A program made the position numbers and the translations under genes. Below are positions 1 to 7,607 of a stretch of DNA of 27,920 nucleotides, in pieces. The notes under the pieces are model-generated. The model worked only from the letters and a program-made list of their open reading frames with translations, was not told the DNA's origin and ran no database searches. The number at the start of each line of letters is the position of its first letter. Positions within the stretch are counted from its first letter, which is position 1. This stretch comes from a virus. The stretch is from positions 1 to 27,920 of the IMG/VR virus record IMGVR_UViG_3300036398_004368. One strand, written 5' to 3'.

Positions 1-1
1 G

Positions 2-247
2 CTATCCAAGCCCCGACCCCAGGCCGAGAGCGCAAGGGAGACCCCACGGCGGGCCTCGTCGACCCCTTCGCGCAGCAAGCGACCCCTGGACCGAGTGGAC
101 GAGCTGCTGCAGGAGCACCGGACACTGGATGCCCGTACAGTGCTGTGTGTCCAGCATGGCATTGACCCGGCGATCCTGCGCGACGCGCCGAACCCGGGAG
201 TCGCCAGCATGCGGCTGGCCAACGCCCTGCGAAAGGTGCTGCGATGA
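2..247 (+). CDS. 3' end of an unidentified early-region gene (5' truncated by window)
   Basis: An open frame enters from the left edge and ends at TGA 245-247, giving about 81 visible residues. The first half is rich in Arg, Ser and Pro, which suggests a disordered linker. The end (from about LDRVDELLQEHR) looks like a small helical domain, finishing MRLANALRKVLR. I do not recognise the family. The frame is supported by its tight ATGA overlap with the next gene (ATG 244), the same translational coupling used throughout the window. Because it sits just before a nuclease gene and upstream of the packaging genes, it is probably the last part of a replication or recombination module. That is inference from position only. 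Confidence 0.55.
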   Translation, partial: LSKPRPQAESARETPRRASSTPSRSKRPLDRVDELLQEHRTLDARTVLCVQHGIDPAILRDAPNPGVASMRLANALRKVLR

Positions 248-672
248 GGCTCCCCGAGCAGCGCCTGTGGGATTGGCTTGCCCGACGCTGTGGGCACCTC
301 GCTCACCTGCAGCGAATCGAGAATCGGGTGGGACGCGACGTACCGGACCTGTTCGTGGCCTGCTTCGGGTGGCAGGGCTGGGTCGAGCTTAAAGTGCTGC
401 CCGCGTGGCCCAAAAAAGCCTCGACGCCCGTGCGGCTGGCGCACTGGACTGCGGGCCAGCGGGCCTGGGCTCGTCGGCACGAACTGTACTGCGGACGAGT
501 CGCGCTGTTGGTCGAAATCGAGGAGAGCGAAACGCTCGTGCTGTTCCGCGCAGTGGACGTCGAAAAGACGATTGACACATGGACCCGGGAGGAGTGGCTG
601 CAGCACGCAATGTGGAGCGGGCAGCGAAATACGACGGGCGAGCAGGTGCTTGACGCGCTGCGCCGAGTGTGA
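244..672 (+). CDS. PD-(D/E)XK nuclease, VRR-NUC-like
   Basis: This 142-residue protein carries the spaced catalytic signature of the VRR-NUC/Holliday-junction-resolvase branch of PD-(D/E)XK nucleases: an N-terminal Glu in RIENRVG (E26), a Pro-Asp in DVPDLF (D35), Glu-x-Lys in WVELK (E48, K50) and a downstream helix with Gln in TAGQRAW (Q72). In this family these residues bind a divalent metal and cut DNA, usually branched or flapped substrates. In phages such small nucleases resolve recombination or replication intermediates before packaging. The length is typical of stand-alone VRR-NUC proteins. The start at ATG 244 overlaps the stop of the preceding gene. Substrate specificity cannot be read from the sequence. 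Confidence 0.8.
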   Translation: MRLPEQRLWDWLARRCGHLAHLQRIENRVGRDVPDLFVACFGWQGWVELKVLPAWPKKASTPVRLAHWTAGQRAWARRHELYCGRVALLVEIEESETLVLFRAVDVEKTIDTWTREEWLQHAMWSGQRNTTGEQVLDALRRV

Positions 673-841
673 TACATTTACGGAGTGCCGTGCAACGCGG
701 CACCGCTTGCCCATCGTCGGCAGCGCGGAACCCACAAAGCGTTCCATTGTTACATCGCAATGTAACAACCAATGTAACAACTCTCCCATTCGAAAAAAGG
801 CCCGGTGTTACATCGTTACATGCGCACGCGGGGGGTTGAGC

Positions 842-871
842 TTGTCACGAAAATCTGAATTCGGGTATATG
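842..871 (+). promoter_or_regulatory. Candidate sigma70-type promoter for the packaging operon
   Basis: TTGTCA (842-847, five of six matches to the -35 consensus) is followed after 18 bases by TATATG (866-871, four of six matches to -10). Motif copies ATGGAAC (876-882) and ATGTAACA (884-891) fall just downstream, where a repressor would block initiation. No other equally good pair was noticed between here and the terminase genes. The call rests on sequence matching only. Confidence 0.35.
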
Positions 872-1042
872 TGAGATGGAACAATGTAACAAAACGCTCT
901 TCTCGAATGGAAAAGCCGTTACATGAGCCGTTCCATCATCGTGGAACGATGGAACACGAGAGCGGCACTTCAGACGCCAAGTGTTGCTGCAGCACCACAT
1001 TAGGACTCTTCTGATCCCTCTCGTGTACGCGCACGATTGTTA

Positions 1043-1080
1043 ATAGTTTCCGACTATCGATTTGTCACTCTCGATAGTTG
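1043..1080 (+). promoter_or_regulatory. Competing hairpin arms in the putative leader of the terminase genes
   Basis: ACTATCGA (1053-1060) pairs perfectly with TCGATAGT (1071-1078) across a 10-base loop, and the stem can extend outward by a G-T and a C-G pair. An upstream arm ATAGT (1043-1047) can pair instead with ACTAT (1053-1057). Arms 1 and 3 therefore compete for arm 2, as in an attenuator or operator. There is no T-tract, so this is not a simple terminator. Confidence 0.4.
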
Positions 1081-1138
1081 TAATGCCTACAAAGCCCGGG
1101 GTTGTGTCGTCCGTGCCATGTGTGGTTTAATTCGCCCT

Positions 1139-1804
1139 ATGGCTTTCAAGGACGACCTCACCACGCTGGACCAGATTGGTGCCGAAACGCTTGCCGAGTA
1201 CGAGCGCCGTGCCGGGATTTCCGCTCAAACGCTGCTGAGCGAAATTCGACGCGACCGCGTGCGGATTCCACCAAGCGAATCCTCGCGTTTGCCTAATTCT
1301 CTCGCGTGTAACGATCCGACCGTGGCGGCTATTGGTGATCTCCGTTTGCACGAGGAGACGCGAGCGTACAAAATGCTGCAGATCCTGGCTGAGTTTCGTG
1401 ATGGTCCGCCCGAGGCGCGATTCTCGATGCGGCACGCGTACACCACAGCGGGCGTACATCGTTCCACGATGATCCAATGGCGAAAGGACCACAAGTTGTT
1501 CGATTCGCTTATGGAAGCGGTCCAGGAGGAGATGATCGACACGCTGCGGGCTGAGGCTTACCGGCGTGCTGTGGTCGGACACGACGAGCCTCTGGTGCAT
1601 CAAGGCCTCAAGACGGGCGACACGGTGAAAAAGTATAGTGATGGGCTGCTGCAGTTCACGCTCATGGGCTACGATGCGAAATTCCGAGCGAAAGACGTTA
1701 ACATGAACGTCAGCGGATCGCTTGATTCCAACGTCAACATCGAGGGACTACGTGACCGGCTTGCACAGCGGCTTGAGCAGAGGGCAAAGGCGGAAAGCCA
1801 GTAA
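1139..1804 (+). CDS. terS: Terminase small subunit (DNA recognition)
   Basis: Predicted small terminase, which recognises the packaging site on phage DNA and recruits the large subunit. A helix-turn-helix-like segment (FSMRHAYTTAGVHRSTMIQW) is followed by an acidic/amphipathic helix (LFDSLMEAVQEEMIDTLRAEAYRRAV). Then comes a GHDEPLVHQG...KKYSDGLLQF motif that is common in phage small terminases, leading to a DAKFR sequence that often ends the oligomerisation domain. The open frame extends up to a TTG at 1037, but that would translate the leader hairpin. ATG 1139 (221 aa) is preferred, and ATG 1118 is possible. It overlaps the start of the large terminase gene, the usual terS-terL arrangement, which strengthens the call. 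Confidence 0.75.
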   Translation: MAFKDDLTTLDQIGAETLAEYERRAGISAQTLLSEIRRDRVRIPPSESSRLPNSLACNDPTVAAIGDLRLHEETRAYKMLQILAEFRDGPPEARFSMRHAYTTAGVHRSTMIQWRKDHKLFDSLMEAVQEEMIDTLRAEAYRRAVVGHDEPLVHQGLKTGDTVKKYSDGLLQFTLMGYDAKFRAKDVNMNVSGSLDSNVNIEGLRDRLAQRLEQRAKAESQ

Positions 1805-3185
1805 AGCTCGAAATCTCGTCGATCCGTCAAATCTGCGGGAGTTCATCGCGGAATTGTCGAACGAGGAGGCGATCGAGCTTTTCTACGATTGGCAGACCTG
1901 GGCACGCCCGAACCAGTTCGTACCACCCGGTGACATGTGGACGATCTGGCTAATCCTCGCGGGTCGCGGCTGGGGCAAAACGCGCTGCGGTGCTGAGTTC
2001 GTCCGGTTTCACGTGGAACGAGGCTTGGCGTCGCGCATCGCGCTAATCGCCGAGGACGCGGGTGACGCCCGGGACGTCATGATCGAGGGCGAGTCGGGCA
2101 TCTTGGCCATCTCGCACCCCAAGTGCAAGCCGGTGTTTGTCCCATCGAAACGCCGCATCGAGTGGCCCAATGGCGCGATCGCCACTATCTATTCGGACAA
2201 CGACCCCGAGACCCTGCGCGGACCCCAGCACGATTTGGCCTGGGTCGACGAGCTTGCGAAATTCCGCAACGTTGAGGACATGTGGTCGAACCTTATGTTC
2301 GGCCTGCGCCTGGGGCAAAGGCCCAGGGTTTGCATTACGACTACGCCCAAGCCGATCCCCATCGTCCGTCGGCTGCTCGACGACGACCGCGTACTGGTTA
2401 CCACTGGCACGACCCACGAGAATTTCAACAACCTCGCGCCGACTTTCCGCGACGAAATCATCTCGCAGTACGAGGGCACGCGGCTGGGTCGCCAGGAGCT
2501 TTACGCTGAGGTGATCGACCCCGAGGACTATGGCATCGTCAAGCGCGATTGGTTCCGACTATGGGATGCCGATCGTCCATTGCCGGAGTTTATTTATATT
2601 TTGCAGTCCTACGACTGCGCCTACACCGAAAAGACTATCAACGATCCGACCGCGTGCAGCGTTTGGGGTATCTTCAAGCCCAGCGACGACCGCCCCATGT
2701 GCGCGATGCTCATCGACTGCTGGGAGGACTTTTTGGCTTACCCGGACTTGCGCCCCAAGGTCATCGACGAGTTCAAATCGGTCTACGGCGAACCCGGCAA
2801 GAAGACGGATTTGGTGCTGGTCGAGGACAAGGCTTCGGGCATCAGCATCTTGCAGGATTTGCAGCGGGCTGGGGTGCCGTGCCGCGCCTACAACCCAGGC
2901 AAGGCCGACAAGGTACAGCGACTGCATTTGGTGGCCAACATCATCATGCATGGCCGCGTTTACATCCCCGAGTCCACCGTGCACCCGGGCGAGCCTCGCG
3001 ATTGGGCCGAGCCGCTGGTAAGCCAGATTTGCTCGTTTCCCGAGGCCGAGCGCGATGACCTGACCGATACGACCACGCAAGCGCTGCGGCTGCTGCGCGA
3101 CATGGGTTTCCTCAATTTCGACCCTGTACCGGAGGAAGAGTACGACGAGGACAGGGGCAAGCGGGCAAACCCGTACGCGCAGTAA
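1752..3185 (+). CDS. terL: Terminase large subunit (ATPase and nuclease)
   Basis: Motor that pumps DNA into the procapsid through the portal and cuts the concatemer. Counting from GTG 1752 (477 aa), the Walker A motif LAGRGWGKT is at residues 69-77 and the Walker B LAWVDE is at about 162-167, with the catalytic Glu following the Asp. The C-terminal RNase H-like nuclease shows acidic residues in SYDCAY (D288), LVEDKASG (E358/D359) and DDLTD (435-439). The start is uncertain: no ATG precedes the ATPase domain. TTG 1722, GTG 1752 (preceded by GAGGGA four bases upstream), TTG 1761 and TTG 1770 are all in frame, and all overlap terS. A parS-like 14-mer lies inside the gene at 2006-2019, coding for FHVE. 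Confidence 0.95.
   Translation: MTGLHSGLSRGQRRKASKARNLVDPSNLREFIAELSNEEAIELFYDWQTWARPNQFVPPGDMWTIWLILAGRGWGKTRCGAEFVRFHVERGLASRIALIAEDAGDARDVMIEGESGILAISHPKCKPVFVPSKRRIEWPNGAIATIYSDNDPETLRGPQHDLAWVDELAKFRNVEDMWSNLMFGLRLGQRPRVCITTTPKPIPIVRRLLDDDRVLVTTGTTHENFNNLAPTFRDEIISQYEGTRLGRQELYAEVIDPEDYGIVKRDWFRLWDADRPLPEFIYILQSYDCAYTEKTINDPTACSVWGIFKPSDDRPMCAMLIDCWEDFLAYPDLRPKVIDEFKSVYGEPGKKTDLVLVEDKASGISILQDLQRAGVPCRAYNPGKADKVQRLHLVANIIMHGRVYIPESTVHPGEPRDWAEPLVSQICSFPEAERDDLTDTTTQALRLLRDMGFLNFDPVPEEEYDEDRGKRANPYAQ
2006..2019 (+). promoter_or_regulatory. parS-like site GTTTCACGTGGAAC (in terL)
   Basis: The 14-mer GTTTCACGTGGAAC is the reverse complement of GTTCCACGTGAAAC, a well-known natural variant of the bacterial centromere core parS recognised by chromosomal ParB proteins. 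It lies in the terminase ATPase region, covering the codons for FHVE. A second, fully palindromic copy lies 1.37 kb downstream. The sequence match is exact. Binding is inferred. Confidence 0.5.
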
Positions 3186-3197
3186 GGAATTACGACT

Positions 3198-4934
3198 ATG
3201 GCCGGTGCACTTGAAGACCTCGCAAAAACGCTGGACCTGCAGCCCGCTGATATACTGTCGGCATTTACTGGTCTTCGCGCAGCGGTACCGATTTACATGG
3301 GGCTGGGTGCCACCGGGCTCAATGCAGGCGAGGACGAGCAATTGCGCCGCATTTATGGCCCGCTGCCTCCGACGCCCGTTTCACGTGAAACGCCCGAGAT
3401 GGCACAGCGGCGCATGGTCGAGGAGTTCGAGCAGCGTTTCCCCACACCCGAGCTTCGTCGTGCGGTGATCGAGCAGATGCGGGCCAATCGGCGCGAAGGC
3501 AGGTTCGACCCCAGCACTGCTACGCGGCGTGCGGATTTTGCACCCCATGCGCAGCCCGAGTACAAGGGTCCGGTGGCGACGCCATCGATCGGGAAGCGGA
3601 AATTCCAGGCCGGTGGCAAGGTGGCTAAATCCGCGATGCAGAAAGCGCGAGATGTCGCAGCCGCTGAGTTGTGGCATGGCGGCAATTACCGCAGAGGCGA
3701 GACGATCAATCGACCGCTGTATATGACGCCGATTCGCGAGATGGCAGAGTCCTATGTCGATGTAAAGGGAGTGCCGGATGCTACATTGCAGCAGCTCAAG
3801 CCTCAGGTATCGCGACCTGCGCCTGAGCGTTTGGTGCGGGCGGCTTCGCGCCGATATGTGCCCGACAATGAGAGATTAGGCTATACACCAGCATCAGCGT
3901 TCGACGAGAATCTGCATGATCCGGAGCAGATTGCGGAGATGATTCGCGAATTGCAGCGGCGAGGATACGACAGCGCGGTAGCCCGTGATGTCGGAATGCG
4001 CCAGGGCATGTTTTTTGGCGCACCCGTGGGTGACGCGCTTGTGGTGTTTCCTGGCAATAAGGCTTATCAGGCCGGTGGTCGCGTCAAGAAGACCGCGCAG
4101 CAAATGGCGGACGAAATGCTCGTGCGGGGCACCAAGACCGCGCAAAGAGAACCGGTGAACCTGTCGCGCCGTGGCTTTTTCGGTTTGCCCGAGTCCAAAT
4201 CGATGCCGCTGGCCAAGATCGACGACACGACACTGGACAAGCTCGAAAAGAAATACGCGAGGGAGGGTCAAGCCCCGGCGCTTACCGAGCGGACCACGAC
4301 GGTATCGCCCGATGCAGGCAAGACACAATCGACTTTGCGGTCAATCGTCGAAACGCCCATGTCGCGTCGCACACTGCTCCAGGCCGCAGGGTCGCAAGCT
4401 GTGCAGAGTATGCTGCCCGCAGGCGCATTGCCAGTGCCTAGCGTCAGCAATTTGGTCAAGCCTGTGGTGCAGGCTGCTACCGCCGCACCTTCGCCGCTAA
4501 GCATGATGGGAGCGATAGCGAAAGCTGTGGAGGCAGGACTCAGTGAGCGCCAAGCTGTGGCGGCTGTGCGAAGTATGTTCCCGAAGGCCGATCGGTACGA
4601 AATCGAAGACTCATTTCAAATGCTGTCCGACCCGTATGTGAATTCGACGATCGAACCCGGTGATCTGCAAAGACCTATTGAGACGATGCGCAACCTAATA
4701 GCGCCAAATTTACCCAGCGATGCGAGTCCCTTTGCATTGCGTTCTGCCATGCGAGAGGTCAAGCGCGAAGCACCGTTAACTTATAGTGGTGCGAAAGGAT
4801 TTGCCAAAGACGTTTGGGATGACGAGATCGAGACGTTGTTTGAACGTGGGTATATTAAATCCGACGATGAACTAAGACGGCTGCGCATGGGTGACGAGTC
4901 GATTTACGACTTGATGTACGATCGCGGTCGATAA
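3198..4934 (+). CDS. Virion-associated protein with ADP-ribosyltransferase-like domain
   Basis: A 578-residue protein between terminase and portal. Residues 157-288 resemble phage polyvalent-protein ADP-ribosyltransferase domains: ELWHGG (candidate NAD-contacting His), RGETINRPLYMTP (the strand with the conserved aromatic), REMAESYVD, then a late ELQRRGYDSAVARD...DALVVFPGNK strand pair. Two near-identical QAGG(K/R)V linkers flank this domain (137-142 and 291-296), each followed by a basic KxAxQKARD/KKTAQQMAD helix. Two twin-arginine-like strings are internal, SRRGFF (323-328) and SRRTLL (389-394), the second followed by an Ala-rich stretch. The rest is unrecognised. If real, the domain would transfer ADP-ribose from NAD to a host or virion target, and proteins at this locus are often injected. 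The third catalytic residue is not clear, so activity is uncertain. Confidence 0.6.
   Translation: MAGALEDLAKTLDLQPADILSAFTGLRAAVPIYMGLGATGLNAGEDEQLRRIYGPLPPTPVSRETPEMAQRRMVEEFEQRFPTPELRRAVIEQMRANRREGRFDPSTATRRADFAPHAQPEYKGPVATPSIGKRKFQAGGKVAKSAMQKARDVAAAELWHGGNYRRGETINRPLYMTPIREMAESYVDVKGVPDATLQQLKPQVSRPAPERLVRAASRRYVPDNERLGYTPASAFDENLHDPEQIAEMIRELQRRGYDSAVARDVGMRQGMFFGAPVGDALVVFPGNKAYQAGGRVKKTAQQMADEMLVRGTKTAQREPVNLSRRGFFGLPESKSMPLAKIDDTTLDKLEKKYAREGQAPALTERTTTVSPDAGKTQSTLRSIVETPMSRRTLLQAAGSQAVQSMLPAGALPVPSVSNLVKPVVQAATAAPSPLSMMGAIAKAVEAGLSERQAVAAVRSMFPKADRYEIEDSFQMLSDPYVNSTIEPGDLQRPIETMRNLIAPNLPSDASPFALRSAMREVKREAPLTYSGAKGFAKDVWDDEIETLFERGYIKSDDELRRLRMGDESIYDLMYDRGR
3378..3391 (+). promoter_or_regulatory. 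parS-like site GTTTCACGTGAAAC (perfect palindrome)
   Basis: GTTTCACGTGAAAC is identical to the universal parS core bound by ParB/Spo0J. The palindrome extends by one flanking C/G pair to 16 bases (3377-3392), where the usual flank is T/A. It sits in coding sequence for residues V61-T65 (VSRET) of the ADP-ribosyltransferase-like gene. No ParB gene is visible in this window. Whether the host ParB binds is inference. Confidence 0.55.
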
Positions 4935-4945
4935 CGAAAGTGATT

Positions 4946-7459
4946 ATGGCCACTGAATTCCCACAACCGCAAACCGAACTACCCGAGGGACCTGAGGATC
5001 AGGAGGGCATTCTGTTCGACCTGGACGACGAATTCGCGGAGGTCGAGGAGCAGCCCGATGGCTCGGCTATTGTGCGAATGGACGAGTTCAAGGGTCCGAT
5101 GGAGGACGACGATTTTTATTCGAATCTAGCCGAGAAGATCGACGGCTACAAGCTCGGGAAAATCTCGCTCAAGTATCTGGAACTAATCGAAAAGGACCGG
5201 GAGGCGCGTAAAGATCGAGACAAGAAGTACGAAGAGGGTCTCAAGCGCACGGGTCTGGGCAACGACGCGCCCGGTGGTGCTAATTTCCAGGGTGCATCGA
5301 AGGTGGTGCATCCGATCATGGCCGAGGCCTGCATTGATTTCGAGTCGCGGGCGATCAAAGAGCTATTTCCACCAGATGGTCCAGTGCGCACGAAAGTGCT
5401 GGGCAAGCAGGAGGAAGAGGCGACGCTTCGGGCCGAACGCAAGCGCGACTGGATGAATTGGCAGTTGACCGAGCAGATCGAGGAGTTCCGCGACGAGCAG
5501 GAGCAATTGCTTACCCAACTGCCGCTCGGAGGGTCGCAGTACCTCAAGCTCTGGTACGACGAGCGCAAGAAACGGCCATGCGCCGAGTTCATCCCGGTGG
5601 ACAACATACTGCTGCCATTCGCAGCGACGTCGTTTTATACCGCGCAGCGCGCCACTGAACAGCAGGACATCACTGCCGAGGAATTCGAGGATCGCGTAGG
5701 GTCGGGCTTGTATATCGACGTCGATATCGGGATCGCGGCGATGGAACCCGAGCCGACTGCATCGCAGAAGGCGAACAACAAGATCGAAGGTAAAACGTTC
5801 GAAGAGAATCAAGACGGGTTGCGCCGAGTGTACCATAGCTATGTGAACATGGCTCTGGAGGACGACGCCCGTACCGATGGCGAGGTCGCGCCCTACATTT
5901 TGATGATCGACGAATTGACCGGTGAGGTCGTCGGGCTGTATCGCAATTGGGAAGAGGGTGACGAAAGCCGTGCGAAACTCGAATGGGTGGTCGAATTCAA
6001 GTTCATCCCATGGCGTGGAGCCTACGCGATTGGTCTGCCGCACCTCATCGGCGGTCTTTCGGCGGCTCTCACCGGCTCCCTGCGTGCTCTTCTGGATTCG
6101 GCGCATATCAACAATGCTGCCACAATGCTCAAGCTCAAGGGTGCGAAGATTTCGGGGCAATCCCAGCAGGTTGAAGTGACTCAGGTGGCCGAAATCGAGG
6201 GTGCTCCAGGGGTCGACGACGTGCGCAAGATCGCTATGCCGATGCCCTTTAATCCGCCATCGCCGGTACTTTTCCAGCTTCTGGGGTGGTTGACGAGTGC
6301 AGCCAAGGGTGTCGTGACCACGAGCGAGGAGAAAATCGCGGACGTGACGTCCAATTCCCCCGTCGGGACCACTCAAGCGCTCATCGAGCAGGGTGCAGCG
6401 GTATTTTCCGCTATTCATGCGCGACTTCATGCATCCCAATCGCGTGTTCTGAAGATCCTTCAGCGCATCAACCGCTGGTACTTGGACGACATGTCCAAGG
6501 GCGACATCGTGCAGGAACTGCCGATCAAGCGCGAGGATTTCAATCGAAGCACCGACGTGATCCCGGTGAGCGACCCTCACATATTCTCGGAGACTCAGCG
6601 TTTTGCGCAGAATCAGGCTGTGCTCGCTCTGATGGAGAAATTCCCGGATCAATTCGACCGCAGGGCTGTGCTGCAGCGGGTTATCAAGCAGATGAAGGTG
6701 CAAAACCCCACTGAATTGATGCCAGCGCTGGCGGAACCGGAGGAGCGAAACGCAGCGGACGAGAATGCGGCGATGGCGATTGGTCGCGCAGCATTTGCAT
6801 ACCCGCACCAGAACCAACTGGCGCATATTCAGGCGCATTTGGACTTCGCGCTGAACCCGATGTTGGGCTCTTTGCCTATCATCGCGCCGTCTTTCATGCC
6901 GATGTTTCTGGAGCATTTCAAGCAGCATCTGATTCTCTGGTATCTGGGCCACATGAACGGCTATGTCGAGCAGTCGTTGGGCAAGAAGATCGAGGATTAC
7001 GACATCCCAGGGATCACCGGAGATATCGACAAGCTATTCGCGGTGGCATCGCAGCACACTGATATCGACACGAAGGAAGCGTTCGAGAAGGTCGCACCAG
7101 CACTTCAAAAGCTCATCGAGGTCGCTCGGAAGTTCAAGCCCGAGCCCAAAATGGATGGAGCCGATTCAGTTATCCTCAAGACGTCGATGGCGGAGACCGA
7201 GAGGCGTGCGGCCAAAGACAAGATGGACGCGGAACACGCCAAAGCGAAGCTTCAGGCCGACATGCTCGAAGAGAATCGCAAAATGCAGATTCAGATCGCC
7301 ACGAATGCGGCTGATAATCTGACTGACGAACGAATCAAGACTGCCGAACTGTCGAATGACGCTTCGCTCTTGAGAAATGAGCAGCAAAAAACTGCTATTG
7401 CCGCGCTGGAAAGCGCTCAACGAACCTTTGGAGAAGGAAATGGCTACATCGAACAGTGA
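4946..7459 (+). CDS. Portal protein
   Basis: Dodecameric portal, the channel at the unique capsid vertex through which terminase packages DNA and to which adaptors attach. The 837-residue length, acidic N-terminus and long alpha-helical C-terminus fit the large portals of short-tailed phages. A recognisable core includes ANFQGASKVVHPIMAEAC, FPPDGPVR, VDNILLPFAATSFYTAQR, SPVGTTQALIEQGAAVFSAI and HLILWYLGHMNGYVEQSLG. The last 120 residues are charged, Ala/Lys/Glu-rich helix (ERRAAKDKMDAEHAKAKLQ), likely the barrel that projects into the head. ATG 4946 is preferred over the in-frame GTG 4940. It lies 12 bases after the upstream stop. The 3' end overlaps the next small gene by 20 bases. Confidence 0.9.
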   Translation: MATEFPQPQTELPEGPEDQEGILFDLDDEFAEVEEQPDGSAIVRMDEFKGPMEDDDFYSNLAEKIDGYKLGKISLKYLELIEKDREARKDRDKKYEEGLKRTGLGNDAPGGANFQGASKVVHPIMAEACIDFESRAIKELFPPDGPVRTKVLGKQEEEATLRAERKRDWMNWQLTEQIEEFRDEQEQLLTQLPLGGSQYLKLWYDERKKRPCAEFIPVDNILLPFAATSFYTAQRATEQQDITAEEFEDRVGSGLYIDVDIGIAAMEPEPTASQKANNKIEGKTFEENQDGLRRVYHSYVNMALEDDARTDGEVAPYILMIDELTGEVVGLYRNWEEGDESRAKLEWVVEFKFIPWRGAYAIGLPHLIGGLSAALTGSLRALLDSAHINNAATMLKLKGAKISGQSQQVEVTQVAEIEGAPGVDDVRKIAMPMPFNPPSPVLFQLLGWLTSAAKGVVTTSEEKIADVTSNSPVGTTQALIEQGAAVFSAIHARLHASQSRVLKILQRINRWYLDDMSKGDIVQELPIKREDFNRSTDVIPVSDPHIFSETQRFAQNQAVLALMEKFPDQFDRRAVLQRVIKQMKVQNPTELMPALAEPEERNAADENAAMAIGRAAFAYPHQNQLAHIQAHLDFALNPMLGSLPIIAPSFMPMFLEHFKQHLILWYLGHMNGYVEQSLGKKIEDYDIPGITGDIDKLFAVASQHTDIDTKEAFEKVAPALQKLIEVARKFKPEPKMDGADSVILKTSMAETERRAAKDKMDAEHAKAKLQADMLEENRKMQIQIATNAADNLTDERIKTAELSNDASLLRNEQQKTAIAALESAQRTFGEGNGYIEQ

Positions 7460-7607
7460 TCAAATGGGTCAAGACGTGAACCTGCATAAACGAATCGCTA
7501 TGGGCGCTCGGCTCGACGGCAGTTCGATGGGTGCCAAAGAGCAGCCCAAAAGCAGCTCCAGCAGCAAGCCCAAGGTGGGCGCACTCATGCAGGCGAAGAA
7601 GAAATAA
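7440..7607 (+). CDS. Small Ser/Lys-rich protein, unknown
   Basis: A 55-residue protein starting at ATG 7440 inside the end of the portal gene, directly behind a strong GGAGAAGGAA ribosome binding site, which is why this start is chosen over the upstream in-frame ATG 7377. It has a Met/Gly-containing middle (HKRIAMGARLDGSSMG), a run of five serines and a basic tail ending MQAKKK. It is predicted to be disordered. Such small basic proteins are common next to portal genes and may be minor virion or assembly factors. I do not recognise a family. Confidence 0.6.
   Translation: MATSNSDQMGQDVNLHKRIAMGARLDGSSMGAKEQPKSSSSSKPKVGALMQAKKK

Larger units (their letters stand above)
673..1138 (+). promoter_or_regulatory. 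Gene-free control region with dense short inverted motifs
   Basis: About 465 bases lie between the nuclease gene and the preferred small-terminase start, with no convincing gene (the best ATG frame, at 923, gives only 26 residues). Two motif families are scattered in both orientations between 741 and 955. TGTTACAT/ATGTAACA occurs at 748-755, 760-767, 772-779, 806-813 and 884-891, with CGTTACAT variants at 814-821 and 917-924. GTTCCAT/ATGGAAC occurs at 741-747, 876-882, 930-936 and 949-955. An imperfect 18-base palindrome follows at 981-998. This is what a multi-site operator, early/late switch or iteron-type origin looks like. The binding protein is not identifiable here. Confidence 0.6.

Noticed and set aside
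741-955. Reading the spaced repeats as a CRISPR array
   Set aside because: Motifs are 7-8 bases, occur in both orientations and have irregular spacing, unlike CRISPR repeats.
673-1001. Short open frames in the repeat-rich control region (for example ATG 923, 26 residues)
   Set aside because: Very short, with motif-derived composition (CNNQCNN-type strings) and no ribosome site.
1037-1138. Upstream extension of the small terminase to TTG 1037
   Set aside because: It would translate through a perfect hairpin leader and has an atypical Cys-rich sequence. ATG 1139 gives a normal N-terminus.
5363-6952. 529-residue minus-strand open frame inside the portal gene
   Set aside because: It is a by-product of codon bias in a high-GC gene. 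The translation is His/Arg/Gln-rich with no domain, and the + strand portal is certain.
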